From: Nitratireductor luteus
GTDB taxonomy: Bacteria > Pseudomonadota > Alphaproteobacteria > Rhizobiales > Rhizobiaceae
Direction of reading: 5' to 3'
Length of the DNA: 64,000 bases
Assembly: GCF_026162365.1 (NCBI RefSeq)
Contig: NZ_JAOANW010000017.1
Span: 41,532 to 105,531, forward strand
Both the position numbers and the translations under genes were made by a program. Below, one piece after another: positions 39,121 through 48,364 of this stretch (within the stretch, counting starts at the first letter, position 1; the number at the start of each line of letters is the position of its first letter). The notes beneath the pieces were generated by a model, which ran no database searches, was not told the origin of the DNA, and saw nothing but the letters and a program-made list of their open reading frames with translations.

Positions 39121-39912
39121 TCAGTGACGGGTTTCATCGTCGGGTTTGGAGGACACGAGCACAGGTCCGGTCGGCTTTCCCGTGTCGTTCTCGTTCATGA
39201 TGCCGAGCCTGCGGGCCACTTCCTGATAGGCTTCGACGAGCCCGCCCATGTCGCGGCGAAACCGGTCCTTGTCGAGCTTTTCCTTGCTTGTGATATCCCA
39301 AAGCCGGCACGAATCGGGTGAGATCTCGTCGGCCACGACGATCCGCATCATGTCGCCCTCGAACAGCCGTCCGCATTCGATCTTGAAGTCCACGAGTTGG
39401 ATGCCGACGCCGAGGAACAGGCCGGAAAGGAAATCGTTGACGCGAATGGCCAGCGCCATGATGTCGTCGATCTCCTGCGGGCTCGCCCAGCCGAAGGCCG
39501 TGACGTGTTCTTCCGATACCATCGGGTCGTCCAGCGCATCGGCCTTGTAGTAGAATTCGATGATCGAGCGCGGCAGCATGGTGCCTTCCTCGATGCCGAG
39601 CCGCTTGGCCAGCGATCCCGCCGCCACGTTGCGCACCACGATCTCGAGCGGGATGATCTCCACTTCCTTGATCAACTGCTCGCGCATGTTCAGCCGGCGA
39701 ATGAAATGGGTCGGAATGCCGATCCGGTTGAGATGCTCGAAAATATACTCGGAGATGCGGTTGTTCAGCACGCCCTTGCCGTCGACGACCTCGTGCTTCT
39801 TCTTGTTGAAGGCGGTCGCGTCGTCCTTGAAAAACTGGATGAGCGTCCCGGGCTCCGGCCCTTCATAAAGAATTTTGGCCTTGCCCTCATAGATACGGCG
39901 GCGACGGTTCAT
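39121..39912 (-). CDS. purC: SAICAR synthetase
   Basis: Adds aspartate to CAIR to give SAICAR. The 263-residue protein starts [20 protein letters not shown] with the ATP-binding [11 protein letters not shown]. It includes [40 protein letters not shown] and [20 protein letters not shown], all family hallmarks. First gene of the purC-purS-purQ unit; divergent from DUF1476. Confidence 0.97.
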   Translation of the reverse strand: MNRRRRIYEGKAKILYEGPEPGTLIQFFKDDATAFNKKKHEVVDGKGVLNNRISEYIFEHLNRIGIPTHFIRRLNMREQLIKEVEIIPLEIVVRNVAAGSLAKRLGIEEGTMLPRSIIEFYYKADALDDPMVSEEHVTAFGWASPQEIDDIMALAIRVNDFLSGLFLGVGIQLVDFKIECGRLFEGDMMRIVVADEISPDSCRLWDITSKEKLDKDRFRRDMGGLVEAYQEVARRLGIMNENDTGKPTGPVLVSSKPDDETRH

Positions 39913-40175
39913 AGCGTTCTCTGGTCTGTTGCGCCGCGTCTTGATAGGCAGGGCACAAACCGGCGCGGCAAAAGAAATGGCCCAAGCTTCAGCGGTCTCT
40001 AGCGCAAAGCGTCATGCACCTCAATCGCCATTTGTCGCAACCCTGTCGAATTGCACCGCCAATGCGCGCGCGGATATTGACCCGGAACACGCCTTCTGGT
40101 TTGACCTTGCCAACCATATCGAACGGGACAGCGCCATTGCGCACCCAGCGGGCACCGATCCGGAGGACTAAACGC

Positions 40176-40496
40176 ATGAGCAGCATGAACGACCGCGAAA
40201 AAGCATTCGAGAACAAGTTTGTCCATGACGAGGAGATGAAATTCCGGGCGATCTCGCGTCGCAACAAGCTGCTCGGCCTGTGGGCCGCCGAAAAGCTCGG
40301 CAAGACCGGTGACGAAGCTGCCAAATATGCCATCGAGGTCGTCAAGGCCGACCTGGAGGAAGCTGGCGAGGAAGACGTCTTCCGCAAGGTGCGCCGGGAT
40401 TTCGACGCCGCCGGCGTCGCCCAGTCCGACCACCAGATACGCCGCGAGATGGCCGAACTCCTTCTTGCCGCGATCGACCAGGTCAAGGCCGAGTAG
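40176..40496 (+). CDS. F1F0-ATPase inhibitor zeta subunit (DUF1476)
   Basis: A 106-residue helical protein of the alphaproteobacterial zeta family, which binds F1 and blocks ATP hydrolysis. Family motifs are NDREKAFENKFVHDEEMKFR (the inhibitory N-terminal helix), RRNKLLGLWAAEKLG and AKYAIEVVKADLEEAG. GGAGG 9 bases before the ATG fixes the start; the longer frame is spurious. It is divergent from purC and followed by an aldolase 8 bp on, so the two may be co-transcribed. Confidence 0.93.
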   Translation: MSSMNDREKAFENKFVHDEEMKFRAISRRNKLLGLWAAEKLGKTGDEAAKYAIEVVKADLEEAGEEDVFRKVRRDFDAAGVAQSDHQIRREMAELLLAAIDQVKAE

Positions 40497-40504
40497 GCCT
40501 TGCC

Positions 40505-41293
40505 ATGGCTGACAGAACGCTCGACCAGCGCATGGCCGCCGGGGAAGCCCTTCTTTCCGCATGGTCGGCCATTCCCGAACCGCTAACGACGGAAGCTGTC
40601 GCCCGGCTCGGCTTTGATGCCGTGACGCTCGACATGCAGCATGGCGGCCACAGCGACGAAAGTGTCCTGCGGGCCATTCCGGCAATTCGGACGGGTGGTC
40701 CACACTCCATCGTGCGTATTCCCGTAGGCCGTTTCGATATGGCGAGCCGCGCGCTCGATTTCGGCGCCGAATGTATCATCGCGCCGATGGTCAACACCAT
40801 CGAGGATGCCCGCCGCTTCGCTGCGGCCATGAAGTATCCGCCGCAGGGGGAGCGTTCGTGGGGCGCGACCATTGCCATGTTGCGCGCCGGCGCCGAGGCC
40901 GGCCAGGACTGGCTCGAAACCCAGAATGCGCGCACCCTCGCGCTGGCGATGATCGAAACGCGCGAGGCACTTGCGATCGTCGACGACATACTGGCCGTTG
41001 ACGGCATAGACGGCGTCTTCGTCGGCCCCTCGGACTTCTCCATCGCATGGACCAACGGCGCCAGCATCGATCCATCGCTCGAAGAAATGATGGAAGCCAT
41101 CGGAACGATAGCCGCGAAAGCCACTGCCGCCGGCAAGCACGCCGCGATCTACACGGTCGATCCGGCCCTGGTGGGGCGTTGCTATGCCATGGGCTATCGC
41201 CTTTTCGCGCTCGGAAACGAATACGGCTATCTCACCCACGGTGCGCGCAGCTTCATCCAGAAGGCCCGCGACAGTCTGGAATCGAACACCTAA
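40505..41293 (+). CDS. HpcH/HpaI-family class II aldolase
   Basis: A 262-residue aldolase of the 2-keto-3-deoxy sugar acid / 4-hydroxy-2-oxoacid type, cleaving hydroxy-keto acids to pyruvate or similar plus an aldehyde. Family residues are VTLDMQHGGHSDE (catalytic His), the metal-binding Glu in LAMIETREAL and Asp in DGVFVGPSDFSIAW. The short 8-bp gap after DUF1476 suggests transcription from the same promoter. Which keto acid is used is not readable. The stop overlaps the convergent small-hydrolase stop by 4 bp. Confidence 0.9.
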   Translation: MADRTLDQRMAAGEALLSAWSAIPEPLTTEAVARLGFDAVTLDMQHGGHSDESVLRAIPAIRTGGPHSIVRIPVGRFDMASRALDFGAECIIAPMVNTIEDARRFAAAMKYPPQGERSWGATIAMLRAGAEAGQDWLETQNARTLALAMIETREALAIVDDILAVDGIDGVFVGPSDFSIAWTNGASIDPSLEEMMEAIGTIAAKATAAGKHAAIYTVDPALVGRCYAMGYRLFALGNEYGYLTHGARSFIQKARDSLESNT

Positions 41294-41841
41294 TCCAGAT
41301 GCGAAATGAATTTGGCGAAGGTCATTGAGCCCTCCGGCCATGGGCCGAAGCCTGATTCTGCGTTGATATGCCCCGCCTCGCCGGCGTCGAAGAACAGCGA
41401 TCCCCACGCGCCGGCGATGTCTTCCGCCACGTCGTAGCCGCAGAAATGATCGTTGCGGCTGGCAATGACGATGGAGGGAAAAGGCAGCGGTTCGCGCGGG
41501 TAGGGGCCGAAGGTCATCAGGTGCTTCGGCCGGATTTTCGGGTTTGCCACATCCGGCGGCGCGACGAAGAAGGCGCCTGCGATCCGGTTGCGGTACTCCG
41601 GTATGGCCTGCACGGCGGCCGCCACGCCCAGCGAATGCGCCACCAGAACGACCGGGCGCTCGGCTCCGTTCACCGCCTCCGTCACCTTCGCCACCCAGTC
41701 TTCGCGCACCGGCTTCGACCATTCGGCCTGCTCGACGCGCCGCGCGGTCGCGATGCGCTTTTCCCAGCGCGTCTGCCAGTGTTCCGGGCCCGAATTGGTG
41801 TAGCCGGGTATGATGAGGATGTCGGCGTCCTTGGCTTTCAT
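41290..41841 (-). CDS. RBBP9/YdeN-family serine hydrolase
   Basis: A 183-residue alpha/beta hydrolase of the RBBP9/YdeN family. It starts MKAKDADILIIPGYTNSGPE and continues HWQTRWEK, the family signature. The nucleophile Ser is in VVLVAHSLGVAAAV, the Asp in ASRNDHFCGY and the His in AGHINAESGFGPWPEG. Substrate and role are unknown. The longer frame to 41967 has no family character upstream of 41841. Confidence 0.9.
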   Translation of the reverse strand: MKAKDADILIIPGYTNSGPEHWQTRWEKRIATARRVEQAEWSKPVREDWVAKVTEAVNGAERPVVLVAHSLGVAAAVQAIPEYRNRIAGAFFVAPPDVANPKIRPKHLMTFGPYPREPLPFPSIVIASRNDHFCGYDVAEDIAGAWGSLFFDAGEAGHINAESGFGPWPEGSMTFAKFISHLD

Positions 41842-42079
41842 GCCGCGGCATTTAGCGATGGATGCCGGCATGTGCAACCCGCCGCATCGCCCGTTGCGTA
41901 GGTTCCAAAGAGTGAACAGCGTGTCAGCGATCCCTTCTCTTGTGCACGCTGCGTCCGAACGGCACATTCAGCCCATCGATATGGGCACCCCATCGATGTG
42001 GGCAAAAGGCCCGCTTCATGGATGGCGCCTTGCGGACGGGCCGACTCTTCTTATCCGCCCGCCGCCACAGGAGATTGAA

Positions 42080-42886
42080 ATGACTGTACTTCCCTTTTCG
42101 GCCACGACGCCTGTCAGCATTGGCGAAGTCGGCCTCAAGGCCCGGGACGCCGACAAGCTGGCCGCCTTTTACAGCGCGGTCGTGGGGCTCGAGATCCTGG
42201 AGCGCGATGGCGGCACCATTCGCCTTGGGGCCGGCGGCCGTCCACTGCTGACGATCGAGGAAGACCGGCAGGCCCGTCCCGACGACCCGCGCGAAGCCGG
42301 CCTCTTTCATACCGCCTTCCTGCTGCCCGACCGGGCAAGTCTGGCGCGCTGGGTGCGGTTCGCCGCCGCCCGCGGCGTCGCCCTTGAGGGCGCTTCGGAT
42401 CATCTGGTCAGCGAGGCCGTCTATCTGAGCGACCCTGAAGGCAACGGCATCGAAATCTATGCCGACCGCGACCGCGACGAGTGGCAATGGGATGGCGACC
42501 ATATTGCGATGACGACACTGCCGCTGGACCACCGGGCCCTGCTATCGGTTTTGGGCGACAATGATGCGGGCTGGCGCGGCGCGCCCGAAGGTACCGTGGT
42601 CGGTCATATCCATCTGCGTGTCGGCGACCCGCGCGCGGCGGAAGCCTGGTGGAACGAGACCCTGGGCCTCAAGACCATGGCTCGCCGCAGCGAGGCTGCC
42701 GTTTTCCTGGCGTCGGGCGGCTACCACCACCATGTCGGCGCAAATGCCTGGCGCAGCGCTGGCGCCGGCACTCGCGATCCCGGCAGGGCCGGGCTCGCGT
42801 GGGTAAAGCTTATCGACACCGCCGCCGACGGCGAAAAAGTGCTGCACGATCCCTGGGGAACGGAAGTGCGCGTCGCAACGGCCTGA
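42080..42886 (+). CDS. VOC-family protein, catechol-2,3-dioxygenase-like (CatE type)
   Basis: A 268-residue protein with two vicinal-oxygen-chelate modules. The first covers about residues 10-130 and ends SDPEGNGIEIYADR with a metal-type Glu; the second begins VVGHIHLRVGDPRAAEAWWN with a metal-type His and contains SGGYHHHVGANAW. The arrangement is that of CatE-like extradiol dioxygenases and related glyoxalase-fold proteins. AGGAG precedes the ATG. The substrate is not known; no aromatic degradation genes lie nearby. Confidence 0.87.
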   Translation: MTVLPFSATTPVSIGEVGLKARDADKLAAFYSAVVGLEILERDGGTIRLGAGGRPLLTIEEDRQARPDDPREAGLFHTAFLLPDRASLARWVRFAAARGVALEGASDHLVSEAVYLSDPEGNGIEIYADRDRDEWQWDGDHIAMTTLPLDHRALLSVLGDNDAGWRGAPEGTVVGHIHLRVGDPRAAEAWWNETLGLKTMARRSEAAVFLASGGYHHHVGANAWRSAGAGTRDPGRAGLAWVKLIDTAADGEKVLHDPWGTEVRVATA

Positions 42887-42908
42887 GCCGAAGGACGCGG
42901 ACATCCCA

Positions 42909-44210
42909 TCAGCCGAACACGCGCTCGAAGATTGTGTCGACATGCTTCGTATGATAGCCGAGGTCGAACTTCTCGCGGATCTGCTGTTCCGACAGTGCCG
43001 CGCGGACATCCTTGTCCGCGAGGAGTTCCTCAAGGAAATCAGCGCCCTGTTCCCACACTCTCATGGCGTTGCGCTGAACGAGACGGTAAGCGTCCTCGCG
43101 GCTCACTCCGGCCTGCGTGAGCGCCAGCAGAACGCGCTGTGAGTGAACCAGGCCGCGGAACTTGTTGAGGTTCTTTTCCATCGTCTCGGGATAGACGACG
43201 AGCTTTTCCATCATGCCCGTCAGCCGCTGCAGCGCGAAGTCGAGTGTCACGGTGGCATCCGGGCCGATCATGCGCTCGACCGAGGAATGCGAAATATCGC
43301 GCTCGTGCCACAGTGCCACGTTCTCCATCGCCGGCAGCGCATAGGCGCGCACCATGCGGGCAAGCCCGGTGAGATTTTCCGAAAGCACCGGGTTGCGCTT
43401 GTGCGGCATGGCCGACGAGCCCTTCTGCCCCGGCGAGAAATATTCCTCCGCCTCCAGCACTTCGGTGCGCTGCAGGTGCCGCATTTCCGTTGCCAGCCGC
43501 TCGATTGACGAGGCGATGACGGCAAGTGTCGCGAAATACATGGCATGGCGGTCGCGCGGCACCACCTGCGTGGACACCGGCTCTGCCTTTAGCCCCAGCT
43601 TCTCCGCGACATGGGCTTCCACGCTCGGGTCGATATTGGCGAAGGTGCCGACCGCGCCGGAAATGGCGCATGTGGCGATTTCCTCGCGCGCGTTGACGAG
43701 CCGGGCCCGGCAGCGTTCGAACTCGGCATAGGCTTGCGCCAGCTTTACGCCGAAGGTGGTGGGCTCGGCGTGGATGCCATGGCTGCGGCCGATGGTGACC
43801 GTATCCTTGTGCTCGAAGGCCCGGCTTTTGAGCGCCGCCAGCAGCGCATCGAGATCCGCCAGCAATATGTCGGTCGCCTTGACGAGTTGTACGTTGAAGC
43901 AGGTATCCAGCACGTCGGAAGACGTCATACCCTGGTGGACGAAGCGCGCTTCCGGCCCGACGATCTCGGCCAGATGCGTCAGGAAGGCGATCACGTCATG
44001 CTTGGTCTCGCGCTCGATCTCGTCGATGCGTTCGATGTCGAACTCGACGCCTCCCGCTTTTTCCCAGATCGTTCTGGCGGCTTCCTTCGGGACGATGCCG
44101 AGCTCGGCCATTGCGTCGGCCGCATGCGCCTCGATTTCGAACCAGATGCGGAACTTCGATTGCGGGGACCAGATTTCCGCCATTTCCGGCCGCGAATAAC
44201 GAGGGATCAT
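42909..44210 (-). CDS. purB: Adenylosuccinate lyase
   Basis: Cleaves SAICAR and adenylosuccinate in purine synthesis. The 433-residue protein starts MIPRYSRPEMAEIWSPQSKF and carries the fumarase-superfamily signature KGSSAMPHKRNPVLSENLTG, plus HQGMTSSDVLDTC and GRSHGIHAEPTTFGVK. It is the last gene of a same-strand run that starts near 47684, with a gap of about 100 bp to the preceding membrane protein, so it may have its own promoter as well. Confidence 0.97.
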   Translation of the reverse strand: MIPRYSRPEMAEIWSPQSKFRIWFEIEAHAADAMAELGIVPKEAARTIWEKAGGVEFDIERIDEIERETKHDVIAFLTHLAEIVGPEARFVHQGMTSSDVLDTCFNVQLVKATDILLADLDALLAALKSRAFEHKDTVTIGRSHGIHAEPTTFGVKLAQAYAEFERCRARLVNAREEIATCAISGAVGTFANIDPSVEAHVAEKLGLKAEPVSTQVVPRDRHAMYFATLAVIASSIERLATEMRHLQRTEVLEAEEYFSPGQKGSSAMPHKRNPVLSENLTGLARMVRAYALPAMENVALWHERDISHSSVERMIGPDATVTLDFALQRLTGMMEKLVVYPETMEKNLNKFRGLVHSQRVLLALTQAGVSREDAYRLVQRNAMRVWEQGADFLEELLADKDVRAALSEQQIREKFDLGYHTKHVDTIFERVFG

Positions 44211-44309
44211 GCCGTGTTGCCTGCCTGTTTGGAGATTGTCCGCAGCCTCCTACCACCCGAGTGCTGTCAGGAAAAGCCGGTACCGGCCTCTCGACCGAAA
44301 TCGCACAGG

Positions 44310-44849
44310 TTAACAGTCTGGCCGCGCAGCCCGAGCAAACCACAGGCTGAAGACGAATATAGCCGCAAATCCGATGGGAAAGTAGAACCGCATCCCGATG
44401 ACGGCGAACTGATAAAGCGCATTGGCCATGGTGAAGAAGAGCTGGAGGCCCCAGACATAGGAAAAGGTCTCGGCATGCCACTCCGCATAATAGGTCCGGT
44501 ATTCGAGCCCGAACAGAAGCGCCGTGATGCCTGTTGTGGCAAGGGCAAGCGAAAGGAACATGGCGGCGAACCGGCCGGTGGCGTCCGCTCGCCTTCCGCT
44601 GAGGAACCGGGCGGCGAACAGCGCCGGTGCAAAGGCCGTGAACCCGCCCAAAACGAACAAGGTCGTCACCTCGGCCTGATGGCTGGCTGTCTCCCAGTGC
44701 CGGATATTGAGAAACGCGCCGGCGCCGGCGAACGTCGCCCATACCGACGATCCCGCGAGGCTCACGCCCAGGGACGGCAGGGACGTCCGGCCGTGCGCCA
44801 CCACCGCTCCCAGCCGCCCCCGCGTCATGATCCGCATATGCCTTCGCAC
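44310..44849 (-). CDS. Hypothetical four-segment membrane protein
   Basis: A 179-residue protein with four or five hydrophobic segments (VTTLFVLGGFTAFAPALFAA, RFAAMFLSLALATTGITALL, YVWGLQLFFTMANALYQFAV, FPIGFAAIFVFSLWFARAA). No family is recognised. A GTG start at 44849 lies 7 bp after the DUF2259 stop; ATGs at 44837 and 44828 are alternatives. The close spacing suggests co-transcription with the genes on either side, towards purB. Confidence 0.7.
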   Translation of the reverse strand: MRRHMRIMTRGRLGAVVAHGRTSLPSLGVSLAGSSVWATFAGAGAFLNIRHWETASHQAEVTTLFVLGGFTAFAPALFAARFLSGRRADATGRFAAMFLSLALATTGITALLFGLEYRTYYAEWHAETFSYVWGLQLFFTMANALYQFAVIGMRFYFPIGFAAIFVFSLWFARAARPDC

Positions 44850-44856
44850 ATCGGTA

Positions 44857-45585
44857 TCATAGCCGTCCCGTCACGGCGATGAAGTGGTAGTCGGAGCCCT
44901 CGAACCCCACCGCCTCGATGGCGATCATCACAGCGAATACGGGCGTCCCACTGGGCGGGTAGAAGGTTTGCACGCCTGCAATGGCGTAAGCGAGCGGGCA
45001 TCCGCGGCTTGAGGGAATTCCGCTATCGGCATGAATCATTTGCGCTTCTTGCCCCTCTGCAGTTCCAAGCCGCAGCAGCTTGAAGCCCATGGTCTGGCCG
45101 AAATCGCTGCAAAACTCCTGCCCCTGCAGCGAAATCTCCTCCAGGCTGAAGGCAAGCGGGTCCTGCGCCGAGAGCGGCGACATGGCGGGCTGTGGCAACA
45201 CCGCCATCAGATGTGGATTGGCGGTGAGTTCCGTGACGGCGTTCCAGCCTGCCGTATGGCCTTTGTTGGCATTGAGCTCGTCCCCCGGCACGATCGCCTC
45301 ACCTTGCTGCCGGGCCTGCTGGCGGGTGGCTTGCAGGCTCGCCCCATCCTCCTCCAGCCTCACCCGCACGGGTGTGCCCGCCAGAAAACTGTCCGTCGCT
45401 GTGTCGATGTAATAGCGGTTGGCGTAGGGAAATCCGGAACCGTCCTGGACGCCATATTCCTCGAAGGCGAACACGTCGCCATCGGCGCTGAAGCCGAGTA
45501 TCTCGACCGTGGCCATGTCGCCCGCCCGCGCAGGGAGCGGAATCAGCAATAGGATGAGGGCTGCAATTCTCGTGAGACTCGGCAT
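44857..45585 (-). CDS. DUF2259 predicted secreted protein
   Basis: A 242-residue protein with a signal peptide (MPSLTRIAALILLLIPLPAR, cleavage after ARA). The mature part starts MATVEILGFSADGDVFAFEE, typical of DUF2259, and holds two Cys (GQEFCSDFGQ, SRGCPLAYA) that may form a disulfide. Family function is unknown. AAGGGAG precedes the ATG; 18 bp separate it from the P1 peptidase upstream. Confidence 0.82.
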   Translation of the reverse strand: MPSLTRIAALILLLIPLPARAGDMATVEILGFSADGDVFAFEEYGVQDGSGFPYANRYYIDTATDSFLAGTPVRVRLEEDGASLQATRQQARQQGEAIVPGDELNANKGHTAGWNAVTELTANPHLMAVLPQPAMSPLSAQDPLAFSLEEISLQGQEFCSDFGQTMGFKLLRLGTAEGQEAQMIHADSGIPSSRGCPLAYAIAGVQTFYPPSGTPVFAVMIAIEAVGFEGSDYHFIAVTGRL

Positions 45586-45603
45586 CGTCGTGCTCCCTTC
45601 GTT

Positions 45604-46617
45604 CTATGGGTTCCACCGGTCCGACCATGCGGGCATCGTGTCGCCCGGCGCATGGATCGCGGCGAAAACGCCGCGTGCAATAGCGCGCGCCATTGTCGCC
45701 GTTGCCGCCGCGTAGAGCTCTATGCTGGCTTCCAGGGTTAATACGTCTTCCCGGCGGCAAGTCGCCAGCCCGAAGACGAGGTCGCCGTCGAGAGGCGTGT
45801 GCGCCGGCCAGATGGCGCGGGCAAAACCGTCATGGGCGGCGATTGCCAGCCGCTTGGCTGCGGCTTTGCTCAGCTTCGCATCCGTCGCGACAACCCCGAT
45901 GGTGGTGTTCGCCCCGGCTTTGGCCAGCCCCAATTTGGTGACCACTTCGTTGGCGTCCGGGGGCAGGGGCGAAGGCAGGCCGTGCCCGCCGAACTCATCC
46001 CCGATCTCGAACGGCGCCGCCCAGAAATGGCGGCTGCCGCCGACCGTGACGGAGCCGACCGCGTTGACCGCCACCAGCGCTCCGACGGTGATGCCGTTCG
46101 GCAGAACCGTCGAAGCAGAACCGAGCCCGCCTTTCAGCCCCGCAGTCAGCGCGCCTGCGCCGGCGCCGTGGGAGCCGACGTCGAAGGTGTCGCCGGCCTT
46201 TTCCGCCGCTGTGAAACCCAATTCGCGATAGGGCGGGTATCGGCCCCAATCCTTGTCGCCGCCATTGGCAAGGTCGAACAGGATTGCCGCCGGAACGATT
46301 GGGACGCGATGTCCCGCCACCTCGAAGCCGCGTCCGGCCTCGCGCATCGCGGCCTGCACGCCCGACGCCGCGTCGAGCCCGAAGGCCGAGCCGCCGGACA
46401 GCGCAATCGCGTCGATGGCCTCGACGACATTGTGCGGGGCAAGCAGATCGGTCTCCCGTGTTCCCGGCGCCCCGCCCAACACCTGCACGCTGGCCACCGC
46501 AGGCGTCTCGCACACGATCGCCGTCACGCCTGACTTCAGCCGTGCATCGTCGCTGTTGCCCACCTTGAGGCCGGACACATCGGTAATCAGGTTCCGTTTC
46601 CCCGGGCGGAAGCTCAT
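45604..46617 (-). CDS. P1 family peptidase (DmpA-type L-aminopeptidase/D-esterase)
   Basis: A 337-residue Ntn-hydrolase of the DmpA/BapA family, which self-cleaves to expose an N-terminal nucleophile and hydrolyses N-terminal amino acids or beta-peptides. Conserved regions are NLITDVSGLKVGNSDDARLK, DAIALSGGSAFGLDAASGV and the processing site in GANTTIGVVATDAKLSKAAA, where a Thr would be the nucleophile. No signal peptide is seen, so it is likely cytoplasmic. The start overlaps the stop of the binding-protein gene (ATGA). Confidence 0.9.
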   Translation of the reverse strand: MSFRPGKRNLITDVSGLKVGNSDDARLKSGVTAIVCETPAVASVQVLGGAPGTRETDLLAPHNVVEAIDAIALSGGSAFGLDAASGVQAAMREAGRGFEVAGHRVPIVPAAILFDLANGGDKDWGRYPPYRELGFTAAEKAGDTFDVGSHGAGAGALTAGLKGGLGSASTVLPNGITVGALVAVNAVGSVTVGGSRHFWAAPFEIGDEFGGHGLPSPLPPDANEVVTKLGLAKAGANTTIGVVATDAKLSKAAAKRLAIAAHDGFARAIWPAHTPLDGDLVFGLATCRREDVLTLEASIELYAAATATMARAIARGVFAAIHAPGDTMPAWSDRWNP

Positions 46618-47684
46618 TCGGCCTTCACGAATTCGTCTCCGTCGTAGCGGAAGAGATCATAAAGCGGGCGCGCAAGGTCACCCTTTTCATCGAAGCGCAC
46701 AATACCGATAGCCGTGTCGAAGGCATAGGAATCGAGCGCCTCGACAAGACCGACTTCCGTCTCAGCCGCCCGCGCGGCTGCACCGGCGGCCATTTGCAGG
46801 GCGGCGAAACCGGGCAGCACATAGCCTTCGGCCTCGATGTTTCTGTCCGCGAGAAACTCCAGCGTGCGCTCGGGCGCGAATTCCCTCCACTCCGGCAGGC
46901 CGATCATGAGCACGCCCTCGGGCAGTTCCACGCTACCGTCCTCCGCCCGCAGCGCTTCGCCGCCCGCAATCGTCAGGTCATAGCCGAGATTTGCCGCGTC
47001 CCTTGCCATGATGGCAATGTCAGCCCGGTCCCCGCCGACGAAGACATGCGTCGCGCCGGCCCGGCGCAGGCGTCCGACCAGCCCGATCTGGTTGTCGAGC
47101 TGCGGGCGGAACGTATCGAAGAAGACCGGCTCCAGCCCCGCGAGCTCGGCCTCGGCGCGGAAATGTTCGGCAAGCTCGCGGCCATAGATCGTTCCGTCGT
47201 CGACGATGGCGAAGAGGTTCTCCCGCCAGCGTGCGGTGAGAATTTGCGCCACCGCATCCTGTTCGGCGTCGGCGCGCGGCGCCAGCCGATAGATCGGCCA
47301 TCCCGTCTTCGCGCGCTCGTCGGTCAGGCTGTTGGTGCGCACCGGCGTTATCACCGGGATACCGGCCTGGGCGAGTATCGGCATGGCCGCGTCGACGGCA
47401 GGCGTGCACAGGAAGCCGATCACGATCGAGACATTGGCCTCCACGAGGCTGCGTGCCGCGCGTTCGCCTCCTTCTTCCGAACAGGCATCGTCCACGGCGT
47501 ACAGGGCTATATCGCTGCCCGGCAGCGTTTCCGCGGCGGCCTCCGCTCCCGCAACCCACTGCCTGCCCAGCCGCTCGAAGCCATCAGAGAGGGGAGCGGC
47601 AATGCCGACCGCCAGCCCGGCGGCGCGGGCCGGCGGACCGGCCCAGAGGCAGGCAAGCAGAATGAGGATTGCGGCAGAACGCAT
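46614..47684 (-). CDS. Periplasmic amino-acid-type ABC substrate-binding protein, orphan
   Basis: A 356-residue type I periplasmic binding protein of the Leu/Ile/Val (LivJ-like) class. The signal peptide is MRSAAILILLACLWAGPPAR with cleavage after ARAA. The start of the mature fold is GLAVGIAAPLSDGFERLGRQ, followed by VVDAAMP-type ligand loops (SIVIGFLCTPAVDAAMPILA) and NLFAIVDDGTIYGRELAEHF. The ATG at 47684 starts the signal peptide. No ABC permease or ATPase lies nearby. It overlaps the P1 peptidase gene by 4 bp. Confidence 0.88.
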   Translation of the reverse strand: MRSAAILILLACLWAGPPARAAGLAVGIAAPLSDGFERLGRQWVAGAEAAAETLPGSDIALYAVDDACSEEGGERAARSLVEANVSIVIGFLCTPAVDAAMPILAQAGIPVITPVRTNSLTDERAKTGWPIYRLAPRADAEQDAVAQILTARWRENLFAIVDDGTIYGRELAEHFRAEAELAGLEPVFFDTFRPQLDNQIGLVGRLRRAGATHVFVGGDRADIAIMARDAANLGYDLTIAGGEALRAEDGSVELPEGVLMIGLPEWREFAPERTLEFLADRNIEAEGYVLPGFAALQMAAGAAARAAETEVGLVEALDSYAFDTAIGIVRFDEKGDLARPLYDLFRYDGDEFVKAE

Positions 47685-47859
47685 GGATTTAGACTGGGTA
47701 CCTGACTCGATGTTACAGGGTGTAGCACACACGCCACTGGTAAATGGTGGCGCGGCGAGGCGCAACACGCTACAGCGTGCCGGCGTCGTAACGAACGTTA
47801 AGCGATCATGTGGTTGCGAACGCCGACATAGCACCTATATCGACCGGGCGAGGACATCC

Positions 47860-48354
47860 GTGCTGAAGACCAATGAAATAGCCCCCCAGGATTACCGTGA
47901 CGCCATGGCCCACTTCGCCGGTGCCGTGCACGTCGTCACGACCGACGGCCCGGCCGGCCTGCGCGGCGTTACCGCCATCGCCGCCTGTTCGGTTTCGGAC
48001 GATCCGCCCATCGTTCTGGTTTGCCTCAACAGGCATAACCCAAACAACGACCTGTTCCTTCAGAACGGGGTTTTCTCCCTCAACACGCTCTCCGCCGGCC
48101 AGGAAGAGCTCTCCAACGCCTTTTCGGGCCTCACCGGCCTGCCGCCGGAAAAGCGCTTCGCGCTCGCCCGATGGGAAACCCTGTCGTCCGGCGCCCCATG
48201 CCTGAAGGACGCCATCGCGGTCTTCGACTGTCAGGTGATGGACACCAAGGATCTGGCCACCCACCGCATCTATTTCGGGAAGGTGACAGGCCTGCGTGTG
48301 GGCGCTAACCTGAAACCGCTCCTCTATCACAACCGCGGCTACCGCACGCTCTAG
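47860..48354 (+). CDS. Flavin reductase-like FMN-binding protein
   Basis: A 164-residue protein of the flavin reductase (RutF/HpaC) fold, expected to reduce FMN or FAD with NAD(P)H and supply it to a partner. Family regions are MAHFAGAVHVVTTDGPAGLR, GVTAIAACSVSDDPPIVLVC (flavin binding) and NGVFSLNTLSAGQEEL. A GTG at 47860 with GAGGAC upstream is the best start; the long upstream frame is antisense to the binding-protein gene. The next gene (moxR) starts 10 bp after the stop. No oxygenase partner is in the window. Confidence 0.87.
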   Translation: MLKTNEIAPQDYRDAMAHFAGAVHVVTTDGPAGLRGVTAIAACSVSDDPPIVLVCLNRHNPNNDLFLQNGVFSLNTLSAGQEELSNAFSGLTGLPPEKRFALARWETLSSGAPCLKDAIAVFDCQVMDTKDLATHRIYFGKVTGLRVGANLKPLLYHNRGYRTL

Positions 48355-48364
48355 CGGAGGAAAA

